A DNA stretch of 64,000 bases, from the NCBI RefSeq assembly GCF_019597925.1, contig NZ_CP080442.1:2460001-2524000 (forward strand). The letters run 5' to 3'. Under the pieces are notes generated by a model that was not told the origin of the DNA, did not search any database, and worked only from the letters and a program-made list of their open reading frames with translations. Within the stretch, counting starts at the first letter, position 1. Each line of letters opens with the position of its first letter. This document shows, piece after piece, positions 52,039 to 60,911 of this stretch. The stretch is from [Clostridium] scindens (GTDB taxonomy: Bacteria > Bacillota > Clostridia > Lachnospirales > Lachnospiraceae). The position numbers were made by a program, and so were the translations under genes.

Positions 52039-52650
52039 ATGTGGAATTATGAGAAAAGACTCCAACATCCCGTAAGAATCACACAGACCAATCCCAAGAT
52101 CGCTCAGGTCATCATCAGCCAGTTTGGCGGGCCTGATGGGGAACTGGCCGCATCTATGCGATATCTCTCTCAAAGATATACGATGCCTTATAAAGAGGTA
52201 ACCGGCATCCTGACCGATATCGGTACGGAAGAACTGGCACACATGGAAATGGTATGCGCCATCGTCCATCAGCTGACCAGGAATCTTACCCCGGAAGAGA
52301 TTGAGAAATCCGGCTTTGACAAATATTATGTAGACCATACGCTGGCTTTATGGCCACAGGCCGCAAGCGGAACGCCATGGACTGCCACCTACTTCCAGTC
52401 CAAAGGCGATCCTATCACCGATCTGCACGAAGACATGGCAGCGGAGCAGAAAGCAAGAACAACATACGACAACATCCTGCGCCTCGTAAAAGACCCTGAA
52501 GTCTGCGAGCCGATCCGCTTCCTCCGGGAACGGGAAATCGTTCACTACCAGAGATTCGGCGAATCCTTAAGGATCGTGCAGGACAATCTGGACAGCAAGA
52601 ATTTCTACGCCATCAACCCAGAGTTTGATATCAGGCCCTGCGGCAAATAA
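52039..52650 (+). CDS. cotJC: Spore coat manganese catalase CotJC
   Basis: A ferritin-like di-manganese catalase of the spore coat, which may remove hydrogen peroxide. The 203 residues carry metal ligands Glu35 (GGPDGELAAS), Glu65 and His68 (TEELAHME), and the second set in HEDMAAEQKART and REREIVHYQRFGE. Starts 3 bases after the cotJB stop, with GGAAGGAGG upstream. A hairpin TGCCGC/GCGGCA follows the gene. Confidence 0.95.
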   Translation: MWNYEKRLQHPVRITQTNPKIAQVIISQFGGPDGELAASMRYLSQRYTMPYKEVTGILTDIGTEELAHMEMVCAIVHQLTRNLTPEEIEKSGFDKYYVDHTLALWPQAASGTPWTATYFQSKGDPITDLHEDMAAEQKARTTYDNILRLVKDPEVCEPIRFLREREIVHYQRFGESLRIVQDNLDSKNFYAINPEFDIRPCGK

Positions 52651-52682
52651 TTGCCCTGCCTCTAATGCCGCTACTTTGCGGC

Positions 52683-52719
52683 AAAAAAACGATGCCGGTA
52701 CTTTAAAAGTATCGGCATC
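52683..52719 (-). terminator. Terminator after the zinc-ribbon membrane protein gene
   Basis: GATGCCG-TACTTT / AAAGTA-CGGCATC stem followed on the minus strand by seven T; it may also act for cotJC on the plus strand, less well. Confidence 0.8.
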
Positions 52720-52734
52720 GCATTCATTTATCTT

Positions 52735-53115
52735 TTATTTCAACAGCATAAATATGATCAGCGCGGCTACGATCAAAATAGCGATCGCAAGGATAATGAT
52801 CGGCGCTTTGGACATCTTCTCTTCCTCTTCATAGTCATAGAAGTCGTCATCCGGCTCTTCCTGGCGTCTTGGCTTCTTCTTTCTGCTCTTGCCATCATCG
52901 ACAGCCAGCATATCGTCATAGGCTTTGCGCATCTCGTCTTCACGTTTCTTCCGCACATGCTTCGGCGGAATGTTGGAATATCTCTGCTCTTCTTCCTCTT
53001 TCTGCTGCATCTTTTTTTGCGGAACCTTGAATTTCTTCTTGCAGTTATAGCATAAAAGATAGTTCGGATCCTTTTTTCCTGGTCTTAGTTCCTGACCGCA
53101 TATTGGACATTTCAT
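52735..53115 (-). CDS. Zinc-ribbon protein with C-terminal membrane anchor
   Basis: 126 residues. A zinc ribbon with Cys3, Cys6, Cys22 and Cys25 (CPIC...CYNC), a charged, probably disordered middle with Lys/Arg and Glu/Asp clusters, and a C-terminal membrane helix (about 104-125), i.e. tail-anchored with the ribbon in the cytoplasm. Family and role are unknown to me; such proteins are widespread in Lachnospiraceae. The ATG follows GGAGGGACACGTTCCG. Single gene with a terminator. Confidence 0.75.
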   Translation of the reverse strand: MKCPICGQELRPGKKDPNYLLCYNCKKKFKVPQKKMQQKEEEEQRYSNIPPKHVRKKREDEMRKAYDDMLAVDDGKSRKKKPRRQEEPDDDFYDYEEEEKMSKAPIIILAIAILIVAALIIFMLLK

Positions 53116-53243
53116 CGGAACGTGTCCCTCCTCGTATCGTGATAGTATTCTTACAGTCCTCAGGCTGCTTTCATATGCAAATATGATTTCATAGGGACAT
53201 TATAATACATCCGACACAAAATATCAAAAAAAATCTGAAAATA

Positions 53244-54479
53244 TTAGCATAAAGGATATTTTTCCGTCAGTTCTGCCACCATCTCCCTGACCTTTCCAAC
53301 ATTTTCTTCGCTCTTTTGTACAAGGAAGATACATTCTGCAATAACGTCCATATCTTCCTCGGTCATTCCTCTGGTGGTGACTGCCGGAGTGCCAAGCCTG
53401 ATGCCGCTGGTCACAAACGGAGACCTTGGCTCATTGGGTATGGTATTCTTGTTGCAGGTGATATGCGCATCATCCAGACGCTTTTCCAGTTCTTTTCCCG
53501 TCACCTCTTCTTTGCTCAGATCTACCAGCATCAGGTGATTGTCCGTTCCGCCGGATACGATCTTCACGCCTCTTTGCATCAGCCCTTTGCAGAGCGCCTG
53601 TGCGTTCTTCAAGATCTGCTGCTGGTATTCCTTGAATTCCGGCTCCAGTGCCTCCTTGAAGCATACCGCTTTGGCAGCAATTACATGTTCCAGCGGGCCT
53701 CCCTGGGTTCCTGGGAATATCGCCTTGTCGAAGTTAAACATTTCCTGCGCCTCCTGGTTCCAGAGCATCATTCCTCCCCTGGGGCCCCTCAGCGTCTTGT
53801 GCGTCGTGGTTGTCGTCACATGGGCATAGGGAATGGGGCTTGGATGAAGTCCTGCTGCCACAAGGCCTGCAATGTGCGCCATATCCACCATAAGATAAGC
53901 CCCTGCCTCATCTGCAATTTCCCGGAAACGCTTAAAGTCAATGGTCCTTGCGTAAGCGCTGGCTCCTGCAATGATCAGCTTCGGCCGCTCTTTTAAAGCG
54001 ATCTCCCTTACCTTATCATAATCTATAAAGCCATCATCATTGACTCCGTAAGAGACGATCTCAAAGTATTTGCCGGAAAGGTTCACCGGAGAGCCATGGG
54101 TCAGATGGCCGCCATGATCCAGATTCATTCCAAGAACCTTATCTCCGGGCGTCAGCATCGCAAAAAACGCTGCCAGATTCGCCTGGGCGCCCGAATGCGG
54201 CTGCACGTTGGCATAGTCGCATCCATACAGCTTCTTCGCGCGTTCTCTTGCCAGATCCTCTACAATATCAATACACTGGCAGCCTCCATAATACCTTCTG
54301 CCCGGATACCCCTCTGCATACTTGTTGGTCAGCGGGCTTCCCATAGCTGCCATAACTGCCTTGCTTACCCAGTTTTCAGATGCAATCAATTCGATATGGG
54401 AATTCTGTCTTTCCATCTCTTTCTTGATTGCATCTGCAATCTCGCTGTCTACCTTTTTAATCTCGTCAAAATCATACAT
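53244..54479 (-). CDS. glyA: Serine hydroxymethyltransferase
   Basis: Converts serine and tetrahydrofolate into glycine and methylene-tetrahydrofolate, the main one-carbon source. The 411 residues contain IASENWVSKAV, PHSGAQAN, the PLP-binding Lys228 in TTTTHKTLRGPRGG, and FPGTQGGP. TTAGGAGG lies before the ATG. It follows htrA on the same strand by 47 bases. No ZTP riboswitch is seen here, unlike at pflB. Confidence 0.98.
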   Translation of the reverse strand: MYDFDEIKKVDSEIADAIKKEMERQNSHIELIASENWVSKAVMAAMGSPLTNKYAEGYPGRRYYGGCQCIDIVEDLARERAKKLYGCDYANVQPHSGAQANLAAFFAMLTPGDKVLGMNLDHGGHLTHGSPVNLSGKYFEIVSYGVNDDGFIDYDKVREIALKERPKLIIAGASAYARTIDFKRFREIADEAGAYLMVDMAHIAGLVAAGLHPSPIPYAHVTTTTTHKTLRGPRGGMMLWNQEAQEMFNFDKAIFPGTQGGPLEHVIAAKAVCFKEALEPEFKEYQQQILKNAQALCKGLMQRGVKIVSGGTDNHLMLVDLSKEEVTGKELEKRLDDAHITCNKNTIPNEPRSPFVTSGIRLGTPAVTTRGMTEEDMDVIAECIFLVQKSEENVGKVREMVAELTEKYPLC

Positions 54480-54526
54480 TCCAGTACCTCCTAAGGTGTG
54501 TTTCCTAGTTGGGTACTATTATAGCA

Positions 54527-55798
54527 TTATTGCGCATTGGTTCCAAGAGTAACTTCTACATCATTCTTCTCATATTCCCCGTTCTTGCCAGGAGTCTGGA
54601 CGGTCAATGTAACTTTTTCGCCCGCCTTATAATACTGCAGCTGTTCCTGCAGGGTACTCATGCTATCGATCTCCGTCCCGTCAAGGCCTGTAATGACCGC
54701 CCCTTTGGAGATGCCTGCCTTCTGTGCGGCTCCGCCTGAGATCACTTCTGATACGTATACGCCTGTAGGCATATTGTACATCTCGGCGCTGTCGGCCGTA
54801 ACATCCACGCCTTGGATTCCGATATAGCCTCTTTCATTTTCCGCAACCTTCGTCTTGGTCTTCTGGTTCATAAGGTTCGTAATAATATCGCTTGCATCAG
54901 AGATCGGGATTGCATAGCCCATGCCTTCTACAGTATCCGTAGCCACTTTGGCGGAATTGATCCCGATGACCTCTCCTTTGGCATTGAGAAGCGCGCCGCC
55001 ACTGTTGCCGGGATTGATTGCCGCATCCGTCTGGATCAGCTTGCCGTCAAAACCGTTTAATTCCCTGTTGGTTGCTGAGATGATGCCGGTTGTCACAGAC
55101 TGCCCATAACCCAGGGCGTTCCCGATAGCGATGGCCGGCTCGCCAACCTGAATCTGCGTGGAATCCCCGAGGGTAGCCACCGCAATCGCATCCATAGTAG
55201 AATCCTTAATATCGCTAAGTTTCACCGCTACTACTGCCAGATCCTTTGCCGCGTTGGTTCCTTTGACATTCGCCTCCACGCTTTCCTCATCAATAAAGGA
55301 AACGGTCAGCGTATCATTTCCTGCCACAACGTGGTTGTTTGTAACGATCAGAAGTTCTGTATCATTCTGTCCGATAATAATGCCGGAGCCTACGCTCTCG
55401 CTTTTCTGTTCCTGCACGCCGCCAAAGAAATTCTGCACCTGCTGCACGCTCATGTTCGTGATCGAGACTACGGAAGGCATTGCGTTTTTTGCAATGTCGG
55501 CAATATCCGAGGACACCTTGCTATCCGCTGACGTGGTAAGCTTGGTGCTGTCCACGGTAGCCGTCTGCTTTGCCTTTTTGGCGCTGTCCGAAGTGCCGAT
55601 AATCTTTCCCGCAACGATGTTGCTGGTCTGGAATGCCGCGCTTGCCACCAGGCCGAACACCAGGCCGAGGCAGGCTGCCTTAACCCACTTCGGGGCGCCT
55701 TTCTTATTCTTCTTATGAGGCTCTTTTAAGTCTGGGCCTCCTGCATTCTGATTATTTTCATCCTGTTCCGGTGTATAATAAGTATATTGATTTTCCAT
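54527..55798 (-). CDS. HtrA-like serine protease with PDZ domain
   Basis: An envelope quality-control protease (DegP/HtrA family). 423 residues: a cytoplasmic tail (1-45), a membrane helix (about 46-66), a linker, and a trypsin-like domain with the triad His156 (TNNHVVAG), Asp186 (AKDLAVV) and Ser266 (NPGNSGGAL), then one PDZ domain (about 320-415). The ATG at 55798 follows AAGGAGAC; an in-frame ATG six codons earlier lacks proper spacing. It is probably anchored with the catalytic part outside. Confidence 0.94.
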   Translation of the reverse strand: MENQYTYYTPEQDENNQNAGGPDLKEPHKKNKKGAPKWVKAACLGLVFGLVASAAFQTSNIVAGKIIGTSDSAKKAKQTATVDSTKLTTSADSKVSSDIADIAKNAMPSVVSITNMSVQQVQNFFGGVQEQKSESVGSGIIIGQNDTELLIVTNNHVVAGNDTLTVSFIDEESVEANVKGTNAAKDLAVVAVKLSDIKDSTMDAIAVATLGDSTQIQVGEPAIAIGNALGYGQSVTTGIISATNRELNGFDGKLIQTDAAINPGNSGGALLNAKGEVIGINSAKVATDTVEGMGYAIPISDASDIITNLMNQKTKTKVAENERGYIGIQGVDVTADSAEMYNMPTGVYVSEVISGGAAQKAGISKGAVITGLDGTEIDSMSTLQEQLQYYKAGEKVTLTVQTPGKNGEYEKNDVEVTLGTNAQ

Positions 55799-55890
55799 AT
55801 AAAAGTCTCCTTTCATCTATTTATCTTTGTCTATGTATGTAGTCTACTGCCAAATTGTGTTTAAATTGTGATGAAAGAATGACGAAACGA

Positions 55891-57045
55891 TTAAATCCAA
55901 TTCCCTATTAAATCCCGTATCTTTTCCTCGCTGCCCTTCATAGAACCCTGCGCCATTTCCGGCTTTCCGCCGCCTCTTCCCTCAAATGCCTCATTCAGCA
56001 TCCTGCACAGAGGACGGACGTCTTCCCTTCTGCTCCCTATGACATAACGGTAGCCCGCTTCATCGGTTCCTGTAAACACTGCACATACTGCCGCGCCTCT
56101 TCCCAGCAGCAGGTTCATAAGATCTCTTGGAGCATTCCCGGAAAGCGAAGGGTCGAATACAGCCGTCACCTTATCTTCCACAGGAATCTGTGCCGCCTGA
56201 TAAGACAGCAGTTTCTGCTGGAAGGAGGCCAGTTTGCCCTTCAGGCTGGCCTGTTCTTCCTTCATACGCTCCACCGCGTCAGCCACTTCATATTCCTTGG
56301 CACACAGAAGCGCGGATATCCTCTTGGCATTTTCATCCTTGATCTCGTAATCCAGAAGCGCTCTGCTCCCGCAGAGCATGCTGATGCGTTCTCCGCCTTT
56401 ATACTTGACCATGCCTACCAGCTTGATCAGCCCAATCTCCCCAGTCCTCTTCACATGTGGCGCGCAGCAGGCGCACACATCGTATCCTGGTACCGTCAAG
56501 ATCCGGACCTGGCCGTCAATTTCAATCTTGCTGCGGTAATCGAGTTCTTTTAATTCCACTTTGGACGGATAGCTGATCTGGATATCTAGATTCTGAAAGA
56601 CCGCCCGGTTAGCCTCCTGCTCGATCTCTTTTAACGCTTCCCTCGGAATGGGCCCGTTAAAATCCATGGTACAGTAATCGCTGCCCAAGTGAAAGCCAAC
56701 ATTGTCATAGCCAAACCGCCGATGGATCAGGCCGGAGACTATATGCTCCCCCGTATGCTGCTGCATCCTGTCGAATCGCTGCTCCCAATCGATTCTGCCT
56801 GCCACCGTTCTTCCGGTATCCAGCGGCGCTGCCGTCGTGTGGAAGATCACATCTTCCCTCTCCTTAACATCCAGCACTTCGACGTCATCCAGATAGCCGG
56901 TATCGGCATACTGGCCGCCCCCTTCCGGGAAAAAGGCGGTGCGATCCAGCACCACCTCATACTTGTCTTTTACCGGACGGCAGTCCAGCACCTTTGCTTC
57001 AAATTCCTTCCTATGGCTGTCATTATAATATAATCTGTCCGTCAC
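55891..57045 (-). CDS. Alanyl-tRNA editing protein (AlaX-type, with DHHA1 domain)
   Basis: Hydrolyses mischarged Ser- or Gly-tRNA-Ala. The 384 residues show the AlaRS-like editing domain with HTGEHIVSG and the zinc ligands of CACCAPHV, and a C-terminal DHHA1 domain ending GGGKPEMAQGS. An N-terminal AlaRS-like part (FFPEGGGQYADTG) is also present, as in AlaX-L. The start is GTG at 57045, directly after argS (3 bases between), with AGGAC or GGAGAGG as ribosome site. Co-transcription with argS is likely. Confidence 0.92.
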   Translation of the reverse strand: MTDRLYYNDSHRKEFEAKVLDCRPVKDKYEVVLDRTAFFPEGGGQYADTGYLDDVEVLDVKEREDVIFHTTAAPLDTGRTVAGRIDWEQRFDRMQQHTGEHIVSGLIHRRFGYDNVGFHLGSDYCTMDFNGPIPREALKEIEQEANRAVFQNLDIQISYPSKVELKELDYRSKIEIDGQVRILTVPGYDVCACCAPHVKRTGEIGLIKLVGMVKYKGGERISMLCGSRALLDYEIKDENAKRISALLCAKEYEVADAVERMKEEQASLKGKLASFQQKLLSYQAAQIPVEDKVTAVFDPSLSGNAPRDLMNLLLGRGAAVCAVFTGTDEAGYRYVIGSRREDVRPLCRMLNEAFEGRGGGKPEMAQGSMKGSEEKIRDLIGNWI

Positions 57046-57048
57046 GTC

Positions 57049-58815
57049 CTACATCCTCTCCGGTGCTTCAAATCCCAGCACGTCTATGCATGCTTCCAGC
57101 ACTTTTTTTGCCAGTATCAGCAAGGCAAGGTAACTCTTCTGCCTGGCCTCGTTCTCTTCTGACAGAATCTTCGTCTCATGATAGAAGCGGTTAAATGCAT
57201 TGGCCACGTCATAGATATATGCGCACACCTTATGAGGCGCCAGTTCTTCATATGCCGTCTCCATCACCTCATTGTATTTTGCCACTTCCAGCATCAGAGC
57301 CTTCTCGCTCTCATTATGGGCGCTCTCGATCACAAGTCCTTCAAGGGATTTCCCTTGTGCCTGATATTTATTCAGGATGGACTTGATTCGAACGATGGTA
57401 TACAGGATGTAAGGCCCTGTGTTGCCCTCAAAAGAAGTGAACCGGTCCACGTCGAATACATAATCTTTGGATGCCTGGTTTGACAGATCCCCATACTTGA
57501 TTGCCGACATGCCCACGATCTTTGCCGTCTCTTTTGCCTCATCCTCTGCCACAGTACGGTTCTCGGCAATCTTTTTATACATCTCCTCTTCAATCTCTGC
57601 AATCAGGTTCTCCAGGCGCATGACTCCGCCCTCCCTGGTCTTAAAAGGCTTTCCATCCTTGCCGTTCATCGTGCCAAAGCCCAGGAATCTTAACTGCGTC
57701 TCCTCCGGCACGATCCCCGTCTTCTTAGCAGTGCGGAATACCTGCACAAAATGTAATTCCTGGCGCTTGTCCACGACATAGATGATCTTATCCGGATGGT
57801 AATCCGCTTCCCTTTGCACCAGGGTCGCCAGATCCGTCGTTCCATATAAGGACGCTCCGTCGGACTTCTGTATCATGCAAGGCGGCACTTCCTTGGTGTC
57901 CGTCTCTTCCTGGACATCAATCACCAGCGCCCCTTCATCAATGTGCGCGTATCCTTCCTTTTTCAGTCGCTCGATCATGTCCGGAATATAGGCCTGGGCA
58001 TCTGCCTCGCCCTTCCACAGGTCGAATTCTACATTCAGGTTGGCATAGTTCTTCTTCAAATCGGCCACCGATATCTTCATGATATGATTCCACACTGCCG
58101 TATAGCCCCGGTGCCCATTCTGCAGCAGATAAGTCGCATTTAGCGCCTCTTCTCTATATGCCTCATCTTCTTTTGCCTTCTGGCTCGCCGTCGGATAGAT
58201 CTCTTCCAGCTCGCTTATGGTAAAAGGCGCCTCGCTCGGATACTCTCCCTGGAAACGATCATCAAAATACGGAAGCTGGGGCTTACGCTCCCGAAGTTCC
58301 GTTATGATCAGTCCCATCTGGTATCCCCAGTCGCCCAGATGAATATCTCCCAAAACCTCATGTCCCATCTTTCTGGCAATCCTCTTGATGCTCTCCCCGA
58401 TGATCGCGGAACGCAGATGGCCTACATGAAGCGGCTTCGCCACATTAGGCCCGCCATAATCTACCAGGATCATCTTTGGCTCTTTTGCTTTTTCTACTCC
58501 CAGCTCGCCGTCTGCCCCCATATCATTCAGGAAGCCGGCCACATAGTCTTTCCTGAGCTTCATATTAATAAATCCTGGCTTTACTGCATTTACTTCCTCA
58601 ATGCATCTGCTGTCCTTTAAGTTCTCTGCCACAGCCTCAGCGATCATGATCGGCGCCTTTTTATATGCCTTTGCCCCCGCCATAGCGCCGTTACATTGAT
58701 ATTCGCACAAATCCGGGCGGTTCGAAAGGGTCACCTTTGCATAGGACCTGTCATATCCGGCTTTTTCAAATGCCTCCGCCAGTTCGTCTGCAACGAGATC
58801 TATTATTTTCTTCAT
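57049..58815 (-). CDS. argS: Arginine-tRNA ligase
   Basis: Class I synthetase charging tRNA-Arg. In 588 residues: the N-terminal additional domain, HIGH-type HVGHLRSA (about 130), and the FKTREGGVMRL segment in the position of KMSK, typical of ArgS enzymes lacking the canonical motif. The C-terminal DALR domain is complete. AAGGAGG lies before the ATG. A cognate tRNA-Arg(CCG) is encoded 4.8 kb away. Confidence 0.97.
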   Translation of the reverse strand: MKKIIDLVADELAEAFEKAGYDRSYAKVTLSNRPDLCEYQCNGAMAGAKAYKKAPIMIAEAVAENLKDSRCIEEVNAVKPGFINMKLRKDYVAGFLNDMGADGELGVEKAKEPKMILVDYGGPNVAKPLHVGHLRSAIIGESIKRIARKMGHEVLGDIHLGDWGYQMGLIITELRERKPQLPYFDDRFQGEYPSEAPFTISELEEIYPTASQKAKEDEAYREEALNATYLLQNGHRGYTAVWNHIMKISVADLKKNYANLNVEFDLWKGEADAQAYIPDMIERLKKEGYAHIDEGALVIDVQEETDTKEVPPCMIQKSDGASLYGTTDLATLVQREADYHPDKIIYVVDKRQELHFVQVFRTAKKTGIVPEETQLRFLGFGTMNGKDGKPFKTREGGVMRLENLIAEIEEEMYKKIAENRTVAEDEAKETAKIVGMSAIKYGDLSNQASKDYVFDVDRFTSFEGNTGPYILYTIVRIKSILNKYQAQGKSLEGLVIESAHNESEKALMLEVAKYNEVMETAYEELAPHKVCAYIYDVANAFNRFYHETKILSEENEARQKSYLALLILAKKVLEACIDVLGFEAPERM

Positions 58816-58932
58816 CTTGATTCCTCCTTGTTGATCTGAATAATATCTTTGAAATCCAGCATACTATTACAGTCTCATCTAGTTATTCTATCACAAGGAT
58901 TTCCAGGCAACAACCATATCTTAAAACTCTTA

Positions 58933-58961
58933 TTGCAAAAAATCCAGGAACGTGCTATATT
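58933..58961 (+). promoter_or_regulatory. Promoter of the flavin reductase-rubredoxin gene
   Basis: -35 TTGCAA (58933-58938), 17-base spacer, extended -10 TGCTATATT (TATATT at 58956-58961). Confidence 0.6.
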
Positions 58962-59002
58962 ATTAATAACAATTACTATTATTATATAAAGGAGGATTTT
59001 TT

Positions 59003-59659
59003 ATGAACCCAAACGTTTTCCGCAACCTGTCCTATGGCGTCTATGTAGTGTCTTCCCTTGATGGAGACCGCAATACTGGCTGCATTGCCAACAGCATCAT
59101 GCAGATCACTTCATCCCCCGCGACAATTGCTTTAAGCATGAATCACGATAACTATACCAACTCCTGCATTGCAAGGACCGGCAAGTTTGCCATATCCATT
59201 CTGTCGGAAACTTCCGACCCAGGCCTGATCGGATGCTTCGGCTTCCGCACAGGAAGGGATGTCAATAAATTCGATGACATCGATTACACCGTCAAAGAAG
59301 GACTTCCTATCGTCAAAGATTCCTGCGGCTACATTGTCTGCCGCCTCATTGATAAGATGGAGACCTCGACTCACACCGTCTTTTTAGGCGAAGTCATCGA
59401 CGGGGACGTCATTGGCTCAGATCCTGCCATGACCTATTCCTATTACCATAAGGTTGTCAAAGGCAAGAGTCCCAAGAACGCTCCTACTTATCTTCCGCAG
59501 GAGGACGAGCCAGCCAGCGGCTCTGGCGCAAAGTGGGTATGCAGCGTCTGCGGATATGTCTATGATGGAGATATCCCCTTCGAAGAACTTCCAGATACCT
59601 ACACCTGCCCAATCTGTCATCAGGGAAAAGACAAATTCCGCAAGACAGGTAATTCATAA
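59003..59659 (+). CDS. Flavin reductase fused to rubredoxin (Hrb-like)
   Basis: A two-domain electron carrier. Residues 1-155 are a flavin reductase-like FMN domain (FRNLSYGVYVVSSLDGDRNTG, NSIMQITSSPATIALSMN). A linker leads to a C-terminal rubredoxin with Cys180, Cys183, Cys202 and Cys205 (WVCSVCGYVYDGD, YTCPICHQGKDKF). This resembles high-molecular-weight rubredoxin, which passes electrons from NAD(P)H to flavodiiron oxygen or NO reductases. No flavodiiron partner is in the window. AAGGAGG lies before the ATG; a strong terminator follows, so it is a single gene. Confidence 0.93.
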   Translation: MNPNVFRNLSYGVYVVSSLDGDRNTGCIANSIMQITSSPATIALSMNHDNYTNSCIARTGKFAISILSETSDPGLIGCFGFRTGRDVNKFDDIDYTVKEGLPIVKDSCGYIVCRLIDKMETSTHTVFLGEVIDGDVIGSDPAMTYSYYHKVVKGKSPKNAPTYLPQEDEPASGSGAKWVCSVCGYVYDGDIPFEELPDTYTCPICHQGKDKFRKTGNS

Positions 59660-59681
59660 TTACAGACGCGCGGACGGTATG

Positions 59682-59734
59682 CCGGCCGGAAGGGAATCCC
59701 TCCTCTTTGAGGTTCCTTCCCGGCCGGTTTTTTT
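59682..59734 (+). terminator. Terminator after the flavin reductase-rubredoxin gene
   Basis: CCGGCCGG (59682-59689) pairs with CCGGCCGG (59720-59727), with further inner pairing (CCTC/GAGG), and then seven T. Confidence 0.88.
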
Positions 59735-59766
59735 CGGCCTTCTCCCACTCATATTTCATCTTACCC

Positions 59767-59795
59767 TTGACATTTTCCCATATATGTATTATTGT
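59767..59795 (+). promoter_or_regulatory. Promoter of the GntR-ABC operon
   Basis: -35 TTGACA (59767-59772), 17-base spacer, -10 TATTGT (59790-59795), which overlaps the palindromic operator. Confidence 0.55.
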
Positions 59796-59814
59796 ACTAT
59801 ATAGATAGTACAAT
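59791..59814. promoter_or_regulatory. Perfect palindromic operator for the YtrA-type regulator
   Basis: ATTGTACTAT-ATAG-ATAGTACAAT, 10-base arms with no mismatch, covering the -10 and the likely transcription start, 26 bases before the gntR ATG. Most likely the site of self-repression. Confidence 0.75.
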
Positions 59815-59839
59815 AGTTCTCAAAAGCGAGGTGAAGAGA

Positions 59840-60208
59840 ATGCCATGGGATTTAGATAATGACCGCCCAATCTATCTTCAGCTGATGGAAAAGATCCAGC
59901 TAGATATCGTGGCCGGCGTATATAAGCCAGGGGACAAGCTGCCCTCTGTCAGGGATCTTGCACTGGAAGCCGCAGTCAATCCCAATACGATGCAGAAAGC
60001 CCTGTCCGAGCTGGAGCGCAATGGCCTTGTACATTCCCAGCGGACCAGCGGCAGGTTTATTACGGAGGATGAAAAGATGCTGAAACACTTAAAAGAGAGT
60101 CTCGCCAGCGAGCACATCCGGGAATTCATAGAAAAAATGAAGCAGCTTGGCTTTCAGGAGGAAGAGACTCTGCGGTTAATACAGGATGCTATAAAGGGGG
60201 AACACTAA
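59840..60208 (+). CDS. GntR family regulator, YtrA subfamily
   Basis: A 122-residue repressor with a winged helix-turn-helix (PIYLQLMEKIQLDIVAGVYKPGDKLPSVRDLALEAAVNPNTMQKALSELERNGLVHSQRTSGRFI) and a short helical C-terminal dimer part. There is no large effector domain, which defines the YtrA group that controls ABC transporters, often in response to cell-wall antibiotics. The ATG at 59840 follows GAGGTGAAG; a longer frame upstream reads through the operator and lacks a site. The ABC genes follow directly. Confidence 0.93.
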   Translation: MPWDLDNDRPIYLQLMEKIQLDIVAGVYKPGDKLPSVRDLALEAAVNPNTMQKALSELERNGLVHSQRTSGRFITEDEKMLKHLKESLASEHIREFIEKMKQLGFQEEETLRLIQDAIKGEH

Positions 60209-60209
60209 T

Positions 60210-60911
60210 ATGAATCCAATCTTGGAATGCGTTGGCCTTTCTAAGAAATATAATAACAACTTTTACGCCCTCAATAATCTGAACCTTACCTTGGAGCAAG
60301 GCCAGATCGTAGGGCTGCTTGGGCCAAATGGAAGCGGAAAGACTACGCTGATCAAGCTGATTAATGACGCGCTGATCCCTACTCAGGGAAAGGTGCTGAT
60401 CGATGGGAAGGAGCCCGGAGTCGCTACTAAGAAGATGATCTCCTACCTTCCTGAGCGCACCTATCTGGACGATTCCATGAAGGTCAGGGATATCATCCAA
60501 TACTTTGCTGATTTTTATGACAACTTTGTGACAGACCGGGCCTATCAGATGCTGACGGATCTGGAGATCAATGCCAACGCCCGTTTAAAGACCTTATCCA
60601 AAGGCACGAAGGAAAAAGTACAGCTGATTCTGGTCATGAGCAGGGATGCAAGGCTATACATCCTGGATGAGCCGATCGGCGGCGTAGATCCCGCTGCAAG
60701 GGACTATATCCTTCACACGATTCTCAGCAATTACAATGAGAATGCCACGATTCTTATCTCCACGCATCTGATCCATGACATCGAGAACATTCTGGATCGG
60801 GTGCTCTTCATCCGTCAGGGCCAGGTAGTGCTCAATACGACGGTAGATGAAATACGCCTGGAACAGGGCAAGTCTGTTGACGGGTTATTCCGGGAGGTGT
60901 TCAGATGTTAG
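60210..60911 (+). CDS. ABC transporter ATP-binding protein (YtrB-like)
   Basis: Drives an exporter or lipid/antibiotic-responsive transporter together with the next gene. 233 residues: Walker A GPNGSGKTT (38-46), signature LSKGTKEKVQL (129-), Walker B RLYILDEPIGGVDP (148-161), and H-loop STHLI. The LSKG form of the signature is usual in this subfamily. The ATG lies one base after the gntR stop, with GGGGGAAC before it. The substrate is unknown. Confidence 0.93.
   Translation: MNPILECVGLSKKYNNNFYALNNLNLTLEQGQIVGLLGPNGSGKTTLIKLINDALIPTQGKVLIDGKEPGVATKKMISYLPERTYLDDSMKVRDIIQYFADFYDNFVTDRAYQMLTDLEINANARLKTLSKGTKEKVQLILVMSRDARLYILDEPIGGVDPAARDYILHTILSNYNENATILISTHLIHDIENILDRVLFIRQGQVVLNTTVDEIRLEQGKSVDGLFREVFRC

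Noticed and set aside
58816..59002. T-box leader for argS
   Set aside because: No conserved T-box sequence (TGGNACCGCG-like) or specifier stem is visible in the short upstream stretch.
60546..60640. Unusual ABC signature LSKGTKEKVQL as a defect
   Set aside because: LSKG-type signatures are usual in YtrB-like ATPases; the Walker motifs are complete.
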